Below, piece after piece: positions 56,361 to 64,000 of a DNA stretch of 64,000 nt; the first letter of the stretch is position 1; every line of letters starts with the position of its first letter. The stretch covers positions 2,976,001 through 3,040,000 of the forward strand of contig NZ_CP011452.2 in the NCBI RefSeq assembly GCF_001008165.2, read 5' to 3'. Source of the DNA: Croceibacterium atlanticum (GTDB lineage: Bacteria; Pseudomonadota; Alphaproteobacteria; Sphingomonadales; Sphingomonadaceae). A program made the position numbers and the translations under genes. Below the pieces are notes generated by a model that was not told the origin of the DNA, did not search any database, and was given only the letters and a program-made list of their open reading frames with translations.

Positions 56361-59159
56361 ATGACCACTGGCAAGCAGCTGGCTGGACTGCTTCTGCTCT
56401 CCACCGCGCTTAGCTTTCCGGGCGTCGCCCTGGCGCAGGATACGCAGGGAAACGCAAATTCGCAGAAGCAGGCTGAACAGGATCCGGATGCGGTCCTTCA
56501 AGGCGTTGAAGGTGACACGCAGGAAGCTGTCGAAGATCCCGTCATTTCCATCCCCGGCGGTGCCATCATCGTCACCGGCCGGGTGAACCGCGACCCCACC
56601 CGCAATGCGGCACAGGTCGTTTCCGTGCTTTCTACAGAACAGATCGCGCGCACCGGCGAAGGCGATATTGCCGGGGCGCTTGGCCGTGTGACCGGCCTTT
56701 CGGTCGTGGGCGATGGCCGCGTCTATGTTCGCGGCCTGGGCGATCGCTATTCACTGGCGATGTTGAACGGCCTGCCATTGCCAAGCCCGGAACCGCTCAG
56801 CCGGGTTGTGCCGCTGGATATCTTCCCGACCAATGTGGTCGCCTCCTCGCTCGTCCAGAAGACCTATTCGCCCAACTTCCCCGGCGAATTTGGCGGCGGC
56901 GTGATCAATCTGACAACCCGCGCCGTGCCGGATGAAAGTTTCCTGACCATCAGCGGGGGATTGAGCGGCGATACCGAAACCACGTTTGAAAACGGCCTGG
57001 CCTATTACGGGGCCGGAACTGACTGGACCGGCTTCGACAATGGCATACGCGACATGCCGCCGGTGCTGCGGAATTTCATCGACAATTCCATTGCTGATGG
57101 CCTGACCGTCGGCGATCTCGATCAGGGCGGGGTGGAAGACCTGGCCCGTGTCCTGCTGCCTTCGCAGATGTCGACGCTGCAGAAGATCGGCGATCTCCGC
57201 CCCAATTTCTCGGTCGGCATGACAGCGGGCACCGCCTTCGATGTTGGTGCCGACGGGCGGCTGGGAATCGTTCTTACCGGCAGCCTCAGCAATAATTATC
57301 GCAATCGCGTGATTTCCCGGCAGGAGGCCGGCCCGAACGACACGACGCTGGCGCGCGATGAAAGCAATTTCGTCACCGACAACAACATGCTCGTCAATGC
57401 GATGCTCGGCATTGGCTATGAATTCGGCGATCATGTGATCCGCCTGACCAATCTTTTCATCCGGGATACGGTGAAGCAGGCCAGCCTGGCCAATTTCAAG
57501 GATTTCAACGAATTCCCCGATGCGGATCTGCAGGAACAGAAGACGGGCTGGTTCGAACGGCAGCTGATCGATACCCAGGCAGTGGGCGAATTCGATTTCG
57601 GTGCCTTGAGCCTGGACCTGCGCGGTGGTTTCGCCCGGACGGACCGTGAAGCGCCGTATAATCTCAACTATGTCTATGCCCGCACGAATGACGCCAACGA
57701 TCCCTTCGGCAATGTCTATCGCGTGGATCTGAGCGGTGCGGGGCAGCAGGCGCTGCAGGAAACCGGCGCCAATGTCAGCTTTTCCGACCTGTATGAAGAA
57801 CTGTGGTTCGGCGGCATTGATGCTACCTATGAAATAACGCCGGTTCTCAGCATCACCGCGGGCTATGCCTATACGGATACGGATCGCTATTCCCAACGCC
57901 GCGGGTTCCAGTTGCGGGCGGATGTGGATCTGGATTTCCTCAACCCCGATGGCGATCCGGATATTCCCAGCCTGCCGCCCGAAGTGCTGCCGGCGCTGGA
58001 ATATGTGCTGGCTGCCGCCGGTACGCGATCACCCACCTATCTGTTCAATTCGGCCACTTTCAATCTCTTCGATATCGAACTGCTCGATTTCAACGAGAGC
58101 GATCCGGCCTTCTCGGCAGAGCTGACGATCAATGCCGGTTATGGCCAGCTGCAATGGACGCCCACACCGAACCTGACCATCCAGGGCGGTGTCCGTTATG
58201 AAGACGCCACCCAGTCGACCACGCCGATCGGCCAGCTCAATCTGGGTACTGCCGTATCCAGGAGCGAGAGCTACTGGCTGCCCGGCGCCACGATCACCTG
58301 GGAGGCGATGGACGATCTGCAATTGCGGATCAGCGGTTCGAAGACAATCGCCCGTCCGCAATTCCGCGAACTGGTCCGCCAGGTCTATTTCGACCCGGAA
58401 ACCAATCGCCAGTTCAGCGGCAACCCCTATCTGGTGGATAGCGAATTGCTGAATGGCGAAGCGCGCGCCGAATATTACCTCGGCGGGCAGAGCCGTGTTT
58501 CGCTTGCCGGTTTCTACAAGGAAATCGACAATCCGATCGAGGCTTATATCTTCTCCGTCGCGGGCGATCAGCGCGTGGGTTATGCCAATGCGCCGAAAGC
58601 GTCGATCTATGGCGCGGAGGCGGATTTCCAGTATTTCATGGATTTGTATGATTGGGGCGGCTGGTTCGAGACGAAGCAGCTCGTCTTCCTGGCCAATTAT
58701 ACCTACACCAGTTCCGAACTTTCTGTCGGCGACAATGATACCGTTACGGTCATCGTGGGCGAAAACGTCATCCCCGGTGCGCAGGCATCAAGCTATTTCC
58801 GGGACGGCGCGCGACTGGTCGGCCAGTCGGATCACCTGATAAACCTGCAGCTTGGGCTGGAGGATACGGATCGGCTGCAGCAGCTCACCGTCTTGCTGTC
58901 CTATGCCAGCGACCGTGTATCCTTGCGGGGCTTCAACACATTGCCTGACGTGATCGAAAAGCCGGGCGTCCAGCTCGATCTCGTTGCGCGGCAGGGTATC
59001 GACCTGTTCGGCGCCGATGCCGAATTCAAGCTGGAAGCGCGCAATTTGCTTGGCACCGATCATCAGGAATACCAGATCAACAGCCAGGGGCTGCGGTTCG
59101 AGAACAACAGTTATGATGTGGGGCGCCGTTTCTCGGCTTCGCTTTCCATCACTTTCTGA
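56361..59159 (+). CDS. Large TonB-dependent outer-membrane receptor (about 932 aa)
   Basis: ATG 56361 follows GAGGGGG; an ATG at 56343 overlaps that site. The protein has a signal peptide (LLLLSTALSFPGVALAQD), an N-terminal Gln/Asp-rich extension and the plug (SIPGGAIIVTGRVNRDPTRNAAQ in parts, EQIARTGEGDIAGALGRVTGL, VYVRGLGDRYSLAMLNGLPLP, SLVQKTYSPNFPGEFGGGVINL). The barrel ends with NSYDVGRRFSASLSITF, closing in Phe. The size and GDRYS plug motif resemble the SusC-like/OMR family of Sphingomonadales. With the upstream lipoprotein it may form a SusCD-like uptake pair, possibly for a phosphate-containing ligand given the Pho-box-like site. Confidence 0.9.
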   Translation: MTTGKQLAGLLLLSTALSFPGVALAQDTQGNANSQKQAEQDPDAVLQGVEGDTQEAVEDPVISIPGGAIIVTGRVNRDPTRNAAQVVSVLSTEQIARTGEGDIAGALGRVTGLSVVGDGRVYVRGLGDRYSLAMLNGLPLPSPEPLSRVVPLDIFPTNVVASSLVQKTYSPNFPGEFGGGVINLTTRAVPDESFLTISGGLSGDTETTFENGLAYYGAGTDWTGFDNGIRDMPPVLRNFIDNSIADGLTVGDLDQGGVEDLARVLLPSQMSTLQKIGDLRPNFSVGMTAGTAFDVGADGRLGIVLTGSLSNNYRNRVISRQEAGPNDTTLARDESNFVTDNNMLVNAMLGIGYEFGDHVIRLTNLFIRDTVKQASLANFKDFNEFPDADLQEQKTGWFERQLIDTQAVGEFDFGALSLDLRGGFARTDREAPYNLNYVYARTNDANDPFGNVYRVDLSGAGQQALQETGANVSFSDLYEELWFGGIDATYEITPVLSITAGYAYTDTDRYSQRRGFQLRADVDLDFLNPDGDPDIPSLPPEVLPALEYVLAAAGTRSPTYLFNSATFNLFDIELLDFNESDPAFSAELTINAGYGQLQWTPTPNLTIQGGVRYEDATQSTTPIGQLNLGTAVSRSESYWLPGATITWEAMDDLQLRISGSKTIARPQFRELVRQVYFDPETNRQFSGNPYLVDSELLNGEARAEYYLGGQSRVSLAGFYKEIDNPIEAYIFSVAGDQRVGYANAPKASIYGAEADFQYFMDLYDWGGWFETKQLVFLANYTYTSSELSVGDNDTVTVIVGENVIPGAQASSYFRDGARLVGQSDHLINLQLGLEDTDRLQQLTVLLSYASDRVSLRGFNTLPDVIEKPGVQLDLVARQGIDLFGADAEFKLEARNLLGTDHQEYQINSQGLRFENNSYDVGRRFSASLSITF

Positions 59160-59165
59160 ATGGAC

Positions 59166-59210
59166 GCGGCCGGTGCTTCGCTGCGCCTGGGGCATCGGCC
59201 GCGCAATTTT
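59166..59210. terminator. Convergent terminator after the TonB receptor
   Basis: GCGGCCGGTGC and GCATCGGCCGC form an 11-bp stem with one G-T pair, followed by GCAATTTTG, between the receptor and the convergent regulator gene. Confidence 0.7.
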
Positions 59211-59246
59211 GAAGTTCAGTCCCCATGATGCCGGGAAGGGCGGCAG

Positions 59247-59921
59247 TCAGATCAGGTCGAGGACATAGCCCTTGCCGTGCACGGTGCGCAGCAAGTGGTT
59301 CGCCCCCGCATTGCGCAGGCCGAAACGCAACCGCTTGATCCACACATCCACCGTGCGGAGATATTCAGGATCCCCGGCCTTCCCCAGTGCATCAACCAGT
59401 TCCTGGCGCGACAGCACGCGATTGGGGTTTTCCGCCAGGAAACGCAAAACGCGGAATTCATTCGGGCGGAGCGGGATCTGCTTGCCCTTCCAGAGGGCCT
59501 GTTCGCCCGCGACATTGATCTGCAATTCGCCCAGTTCGATCATCTGGCCGATGCCCCGCAGGCGGTCGCAGGCATGCAGGGCCAGAACACGGTCCAGCAT
59601 GGCTTGCCGGTCTAACGGGCCGATGGCGTAATCGTCGGCCCCGGCCTTCAGCGCGCGGCGGCGGTCTTCCTTGTCGTCATGTTCCAGCACCATGGTGATA
59701 TGGGCATCGCGCAGGCGCGGATCGGCGCGCAGGCGGCGGCACATTTCCAGGCCTGACAAATCGTCCATCACCCAGTCGACAAAGGCCCATGCGGGGCCTT
59801 CGATCAGTATCCGGGGACCGTCCGGCCCCAGCAATTCGAAAGAGAAGACCGTGTCGCCATGGTGGAAATCCTCGAACCCTGCTGCCGCCAAGCTCGTCGT
59901 GAAGATACTGATCCGGTTCAT
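59247..59921 (-). CDS. OmpR/PhoB-type response regulator with atypical receiver
   Basis: A 224-residue protein with an N-terminal receiver-like domain (1-115) and a C-terminal winged helix (about 125-222: WKGKQIPLRPNEFRVLRFLAENPNRVLSRQEL, YLRTVDVWIKRLRFGLRNAG, VHGKGYVLDLI). Asp49 (FVDWVMDDLSGLEMCRRLR) is a possible phosphosite, but the first acidic pocket residues are missing at the N-terminus and the conserved Lys before Pro is replaced (Gly101-Pro102 in YAIGPLD). It probably acts without normal phosphorylation or is controlled by protein partners. No kinase lies next to it. Confidence 0.85.
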   Translation of the reverse strand: MNRISIFTTSLAAAGFEDFHHGDTVFSFELLGPDGPRILIEGPAWAFVDWVMDDLSGLEMCRRLRADPRLRDAHITMVLEHDDKEDRRRALKAGADDYAIGPLDRQAMLDRVLALHACDRLRGIGQMIELGELQINVAGEQALWKGKQIPLRPNEFRVLRFLAENPNRVLSRQELVDALGKAGDPEYLRTVDVWIKRLRFGLRNAGANHLLRTVHGKGYVLDLI

Positions 59922-60083
59922 CCCGCCTCATTCCAGCAGATTTTCCGGAGATTTCCTGCCTCGCCCATGTGACTCGCTTATGACTGGATGACGCAATGCC
60001 GCGCCGGTTGCTGCGGCATTCGTGACATGTGCGGCTGGCGGGGCTAGAGCGTGGAGATCATTGCAAGAAAACGGAAAAATTCC

Positions 60084-61751
60084 ATGCGAATGCTAATCCT
60101 TCCGGTCGCTCTCTCGCTCGCCGCATGCGGCCAGTCGGCAACGGGGCCGGCTGATGTGGCCTCTGCGGATGCTGCCGCTTATGATCTTGCCGCCCAGCAG
60201 GCCAAGATGGCCGAAATCGCGATGAATCCGGATACGTCCTATCTTTCCGCGGAGGAGCGGGAGGTGGTGAACCTTCTGATCGAGGCATCCGGTCTGATGA
60301 GCGAGATCTACATGCGCCAGCGGGACCCGGCCAACCCGCAGATCCGCGCGGCGATTGCCGCTTCGGACCGTGATGACAGGGATCTGCTGCTGGACATGTT
60401 CGATCGCAATTTCGGCCCGTGGGACGAAATCGCCGAACGCCATCCCTTCTGGGGCAGCGATCCCATGCCGGAAGGGGCCGGTTTCTACCCGGCAGATCTG
60501 ACGCGCGAGGAATTCGATGCCTATCTGGAAGCTCATCCGGAACAGGAAGCGGCGCTGACCAGCCCCTATACGGTGGTGAAGCGCGATGGCGATGCGCTGG
60601 TGGCCGTGCCCTATTCGGTTGAATACCGGCAATGGCTGGAACCGGCGGCGGATTTGTTGCGGCAGGCAGCGGCGAAGACCAGCAATGCCAGCCTGAAGAA
60701 ATTCCTCAATCTGCGGGCGGAAGCGTTCCTGACGGACGATTATTTCGAGAGCGAGCTGGCCTGGATGGACCTGTCCGGCACGCCGATCGAAGTCGCGATC
60801 GGGCCGTATGAAGTCTATACTGACGGGCTGTTCGGCACGAAGACCGCGTTTGAGAGCTTTGTCACGCTGAAGGATCCGCAGGCATCCGCCGCGCTCGACA
60901 AATACAAGCAATATCTGCGCGATATGGAGGGGAACCTCCCGATCGAGGATCGCTACAAGAATTTCCAGCGCGGCTTTGAAAGCCCGATTGCCGTGGCCGA
61001 TCAGGTGCAGGGCGGGGGCGATAATGTGCCCGGCGTGCAGACCATCGCCTTCAACCTGCCCAATGACGAGCGGGTTCGCGAAGCGAAGGGGGCCAAGAAG
61101 GTGATCCTGCGCAATGTGCTGGGCGCGAAATATGACCGGATCCTGCAGCCGATGGCAGCCATCGTGCTGGAGCAGGAACAGGCCGATCTGGTGGCGAAGA
61201 AATACATGGAACTGGAAACCCTGTTCCACGAATTGTCGCACAGCCTCGGGCCGGGCACGATCACCGTCAATGGCCGCCAGACGACCGTGGGGGAGGAATT
61301 GCGCGATCAGTATTCGGCGCTGGAAGAATCCAAGGCCGATATCATGGGCGTCTGGAACATCCTGTTCATGATGGAAAAGGGCGAACTGCCCAAGGCCGAG
61401 AAGAGCCAGCTCTGGGCAACCTATTTCACCGGCATTTTCCGCGCGATGCGGTTCGGCATTCTGGAGGCGCATGGGAAGGGCGCGGCCGCGCAATATGGTT
61501 ATCTGAAGGACAAGGGCGCTTTCGCCTGGGATGAAGAAGGCGGCCATTACGTCATCGACGAGGCGAAGATGGAGGCCGGCCTGCGCGATCTGTTGCATGA
61601 AGAACTGATGCTGCAGGCCAATGGCGATTACGAAGGCACCAAGGCCTTCTTCGACCGTTGGGCAGTGCTGGACGAACACGCCGAAAATGCGATTGCCGAA
61701 ATGGCGAGCATCCCGGTCGATATCCGTCCGGTCTATCCCTACAAGATCTGA
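60084..61751 (+). CDS. M49-like (dipeptidyl-peptidase III family) zinc metallopeptidase lipoprotein
   Basis: ATG 60084 gives a 555-residue lipoprotein (lipobox SLAAC). His382, Glu383 and His386 form the zinc motif HELSHSLGPG and Glu414/Glu415 (ALEESKADIMG) supply the third ligand, as in the M49-related hydrolases of bacteria. The true DPP III motif is HEXXGH; here it is HEXXH, the form seen in bacterial/plant Zn-hydrolase relatives. The N-terminal half is helical (ERHPFWGSDPMPEGAGFYP, KTSNASLKKFLNLRAEAFL). It probably acts on peptides in the periplasm. The gene is followed by a strong terminator. Confidence 0.78.
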   Translation: MRMLILPVALSLAACGQSATGPADVASADAAAYDLAAQQAKMAEIAMNPDTSYLSAEEREVVNLLIEASGLMSEIYMRQRDPANPQIRAAIAASDRDDRDLLLDMFDRNFGPWDEIAERHPFWGSDPMPEGAGFYPADLTREEFDAYLEAHPEQEAALTSPYTVVKRDGDALVAVPYSVEYRQWLEPAADLLRQAAAKTSNASLKKFLNLRAEAFLTDDYFESELAWMDLSGTPIEVAIGPYEVYTDGLFGTKTAFESFVTLKDPQASAALDKYKQYLRDMEGNLPIEDRYKNFQRGFESPIAVADQVQGGGDNVPGVQTIAFNLPNDERVREAKGAKKVILRNVLGAKYDRILQPMAAIVLEQEQADLVAKKYMELETLFHELSHSLGPGTITVNGRQTTVGEELRDQYSALEESKADIMGVWNILFMMEKGELPKAEKSQLWATYFTGIFRAMRFGILEAHGKGAAAQYGYLKDKGAFAWDEEGGHYVIDEAKMEAGLRDLLHEELMLQANGDYEGTKAFFDRWAVLDEHAENAIAEMASIPVDIRPVYPYKI

Positions 61752-61788
61752 TCGTCCGGCGCGGGCCGGGCCATCATCATCCTCGATT

Positions 61789-61821
61789 GCCCCCGGCGAA
61801 TGCTTCGCCGGGGGGCTTTTT
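61789..61821 (+). terminator. Rho-independent terminator after the metallopeptidase
   Basis: GCCCCCGGCGAA and TTCGCCGGGGGGC form a long GC-rich stem around TGC, followed by TTTTT. The remaining 200 bases to the next gene hold nothing I can name. Confidence 0.9.
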
Positions 61822-62032
61822 CGTGCCCGTTTCAGCGGTGCAGAAAACTCCGCCGGTGCCGGTTGACCGCACTTCGCTTCTTCAATAGACGCTAATGAGA
61901 ATTAATCGCAAAGGGCGGATGCGTTCGGTCATCGGCTGTTGGTTGTGTGGGACCACAGGGCGCAGGCCGCAGATGCCCGGCAATGGATGGCGGCCATCGC
62001 TGTCGCCGTGGTCCGTTTGAATGGAGGCGCGC

Positions 62033-62437
62033 ATGTACGACTATATCGATAGGCCGCTGGAAGGACTGGCCGAGAGGCAGCGTTTCCTGGTCTGGGCCAT
62101 GCGCCTGTGGGTCATGTCCAAGCATCAGGCGCGCTGTTCCGTCCGGGCGGTGGAGCCGCTGTTCCGGGAAAAGGAGGCGGAAGGCGCGCTGGGTGCTTTC
62201 CACTGCCTGATGTCGGTGCTTGCCCGCCATACGCGCTGCCCGCTGCATTTTTCCGCGCCCTGCTGCCCCAGCGTGGCCGAGGGAGAGGCCCTGTTGCTGA
62301 CCCTGATCGGCGCGGCAGGCCATGTCCCGCCGGAGGATCTGGCGGCGCGCTGCGAAGGCCTGATCGGGGATGAGCGGGCCCCGGAACTGGCCTTCGTCGT
62401 GGACAGGCTGGCCGGTGCGCTGGCCGAAGCGGATTAG
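62033..62437 (+). CDS. Small conserved-type protein of unknown function
   Basis: ATG 62033 with TGGAGG five to six bases upstream gives a 134-residue protein, MYDYIDRPLEGLAERQRFLVW. It is largely helical with Cys-His clusters (QARCSVRAV, FHCLMSVLARHTRCPLHFSAPCCPS) that could bind a metal. There is no signal peptide. The codon use fits the neighbourhood, so it is likely real; I do not recognise the family. Confidence 0.6.
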   Translation: MYDYIDRPLEGLAERQRFLVWAMRLWVMSKHQARCSVRAVEPLFREKEAEGALGAFHCLMSVLARHTRCPLHFSAPCCPSVAEGEALLLTLIGAAGHVPPEDLAARCEGLIGDERAPELAFVVDRLAGALAEAD

Positions 62438-62668
62438 GGACCAGCGGCCTTCGCCAGATTTCGGACGAAGCGTGCATGGATGAGCCCCAGCCGAATGTGG
62501 GCTGATTGCCCGGGCCGCAGGATTTGATATACCCCCAAAATACATCAATAAAAGCAGATGGTTGGCGCGTGTCAGCCCGTTGACCCCGTTGTTCGCGGGC
62601 CCAATTCGCACGTGGCAATTCCTGCCATCTTCCGTCGTGCCACGCTTCCTCGGGGCCAAGGGTTGCTC

Positions 62669-63544
62669 ATGACCGATCAATTGCCGCTCTCCGTCATCAT
62701 CCCTGTCTGGAACGGTGAAAAGGAGATACCCCTTCTGCTGGATGCTCTGGCTGACCAGACTGCACCCGCGGACACCTATGAAGTCATCGTCGTCGATAAC
62801 GGTTCTTCGGACAGGACTGTTGCAGTCGCCCGGGATTATCCATTCGTTCGCGTGGAAAGGGAAACGAAGCCCGGCTCCTACGCTGCTCGCAATCATGCCG
62901 TCGCCAAGGCTTCTGGCCAATTTCTGCTGTTTACCGATGCGGATTGCGTGCCTGCGCCCGACTGGATCGCGCAGGCGCTTGTTTATGCAAAGATCCATGG
63001 GGACAATTGCCTGGTGGGCGGCCGGATCGAAATGTTCCGTGCAGGCAATTCCGGCGCATTCAGTTCCAGATATGACGCTTTGACCACCGGCCTCAATCAG
63101 GAATGGAATGTCAGGAACAGGCACTGTGTCACGGCCAACTGGCTGATTTCAAAACGCCTGCTGGTGGAAATCGGCATGTTTGACGATACGCTGATGTCGG
63201 GCGGGGACGGCGAATGCGCTGCCCGCATCGCCGATGCCGGATATCCCCTGCATTATGCACCGGACATGCTGGTCCGCCATCCGGCGAGAGCCGATTTCCG
63301 TGCCCTGATCGCGAAGAAACGCCGCGTCATCGGCGGCCGATGGCAAAGAGCGGACCGCCGGGAAATCGGGCATTTCTCCCGGCTCAATCTCGATGAATAT
63401 GTCAATCAGGCGAAATGGGTCAAAAATTCGGATATCGAGACGGTATTCAAGCCGGGCATCATCGTGATGGTGGTGATGATCTGGTCGATCATCCAGCTGG
63501 AGATCATAAAATTGGGCGCAGGCGGCAGGCCCCATCGGGCCTGA
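62669..63544 (+). CDS. Family 2 glycosyltransferase
   Basis: ATG 62669 gives a 291-residue GT-A protein: LPLSVIIPVWNGEKEIPLLLDAL, YEVIVVDNGSSDRTV, GSYAARNHAVAKASGQFLLFTDADCVPAP with the DxD metal motif (DAD), and SGGDGECAARIADAGYPLHYAPD in the acceptor region. A C-terminal membrane helix (IIVMVVMIWSIIQLEIIKL) anchors it. It probably adds a sugar from a nucleotide-sugar donor in polysaccharide or lipid glycan synthesis. No other glycan gene is visible nearby; the A/T-richer region upstream (62520-62560) holds its likely promoter. Confidence 0.88.
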   Translation: MTDQLPLSVIIPVWNGEKEIPLLLDALADQTAPADTYEVIVVDNGSSDRTVAVARDYPFVRVERETKPGSYAARNHAVAKASGQFLLFTDADCVPAPDWIAQALVYAKIHGDNCLVGGRIEMFRAGNSGAFSSRYDALTTGLNQEWNVRNRHCVTANWLISKRLLVEIGMFDDTLMSGGDGECAARIADAGYPLHYAPDMLVRHPARADFRALIAKKRRVIGGRWQRADRREIGHFSRLNLDEYVNQAKWVKNSDIETVFKPGIIVMVVMIWSIIQLEIIKLGAGGRPHRA

Positions 63545-63600
63545 GCAATCTCAGCCGACTAATGCCGGTGCCATAAACCACCTTGATCGCGAATGCCGGG

Positions 63601-63629
63601 CCGGCCGGGATGCAATTGCCCCCGGCCGG
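63601..63629. terminator. Hairpin at the 3' end of the right-edge TonB receptor
   Basis: CCGGCCGGG and CCCGGCCGG pair around ATGCAATTGCC, 14 bases past the receptor stop on the minus strand and about 60 past the glycosyltransferase stop on the plus strand. Confidence 0.6.
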
Positions 63630-63642
63630 GTGGTAGAAGCTC

Positions 63643-64000
63643 TTAATATCTGAACATCACCTGCAGGGCGACGGTCCTGGGCCGATCGGCCAGGGCAGAT
63701 ACTGAACCGTTGGCTCCGCTCACCGTCTGGCGGAAGCCGGCAGTGGCCTTGTCGGTCAGATTCTTGCCGATCAGCGCCACTTCCCAGATTCCGTCCTGCG
63801 GGCCTACACCCAGCCGCAGGTCGAACTTCGCATATCCTTCCTGCCGGATAAGATCGTCCGCCGTGGATGACTGGTAGAACCATGAGGTGAAATACATCAG
63901 CGGAGTGACCCGAACCTGCAGGTTGCCGGCCGGAATCGTCGCGTCGAGCCGTAAATTGCCGCTCCATTCCGGGGCGAAACCGCGCCGCTTCCCGGAAAGA
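63643..64000 (-). CDS. TonB-dependent receptor, C-terminal part (5' end outside the window)
   Basis: The minus-strand frame is open from the right edge (no start inside is needed) to TAA at 63643-63645. The visible 118 residues read as the last strands of a TonB-receptor barrel: PEWSGNLRLDATIPAGNLQV, MYFTSWFYQSSTADDLIRQEGY, AKFDLRLGVGPQDGIWEVALIGKNLTDK in two pieces, GFRQTVSG and the terminal RTVALQVMFRY. The closing residue is Tyr rather than Phe. Such receptors in Sphingomonadales import aromatic or other poorly diffusible compounds; the ligand is unknown. Confidence 0.85.
   Translation of the reverse strand, partial: LSGKRRGFAPEWSGNLRLDATIPAGNLQVRVTPLMYFTSWFYQSSTADDLIRQEGYAKFDLRLGVGPQDGIWEVALIGKNLTDKATAGFRQTVSGANGSVSALADRPRTVALQVMFRY

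Noticed and set aside
61892-63124. 410-codon minus-strand frame across 61.9-63.1 kb
   Set aside because: It runs opposite the small protein and the glycosyltransferase, which have ribosome binding sites and, for the latter, clear motifs.

Overview
The window (about 64 kb, high GC) looks like chromosome of an alphaproteobacterium of the order Sphingomonadales. The reasons are the families present (LigM/DesA-type O-demethylase, lignostilbene-type dioxygenases, many NTF2-like proteins, large TonB-dependent receptors, an HWE-type kinase), the GGAGAGG-rich ribosome binding sites with frequent TTG/GTG starts, and the compact ATGA-overlapped operons. I saw no tRNA, rRNA, CRISPR array, transposase or integrase.

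Region 1 (1-7.2 kb) is a one-carbon / O-demethylation module. A tetrahydrofolate-dependent aryl O-demethylase (LigM/DesA family) and an alpha/beta hydrolase lie divergently from metF-purU-folD, which can carry the methyl group of 5-methyl-THF through methylene- and formyl-THF to formate. A MetE-core protein, a possible second methyl acceptor route, is translationally linked to an IclR regulator. Related TTCRT...GCGAA/ACGAA inverted repeats precede both operons.

Region 2 (7.2-29.4 kb) is a large catabolic island that best fits breakdown of lignin-derived dimers or lignans. It holds a GMC oxidoreductase, a DUF3237 protein, SDRs, several NTF2/SnoaL-like proteins, a lignostilbene-type carotenoid-cleavage-family dioxygenase, a VAO/4-cresol-dehydrogenase-type flavoprotein with its cytochrome c, an NmrA-like reductase, a PQQ quinohaemoprotein dehydrogenase, an aldehyde dehydrogenase, an aromatic acid-type MFS transporter and a MarR regulator. 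A 12-bp palindrome, TAACRnnYGTTA, sits in four divergent promoter regions of this island, including the one next to marR, and is the probable operator of a regulon.

Region 3 (29.4-42 kb) has a small lipoprotein, an outer-membrane barrel, a GlxA-type AraC regulator, a secreted NTF2-like protein, a TonB receptor, an aldehyde dehydrogenase, a zinc alcohol dehydrogenase, an esterase-like hydrolase, a pore-loop channel, an HWE-type histidine kinase, and a second stilbene-dioxygenase-like gene divergent from another NTF2-like gene.

Region 4 (42-54.4 kb) is housekeeping ppk-ppx followed by a compact VirB-type type IV secretion operon (B1-B2-B3-B4-B6-B9-B10-B11) without visible VirB5, B7, B8 or D4, headed by a TPR protein.

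Region 5 (54.4-64 kb) has a beta-helix-like lipoprotein and a large TonB receptor behind a Pho-box-like site, an atypical OmpR-type regulator, an M49-like metallopeptidase lipoprotein, a small unknown protein, a family 2 glycosyltransferase and the 3' end of another TonB receptor.

Functional links to named enzymes (PhcC/D, PhcF/G, LdpA, PinZ, LigM, LsdA/NOV1) rest on family knowledge recalled without a database search and are inference.
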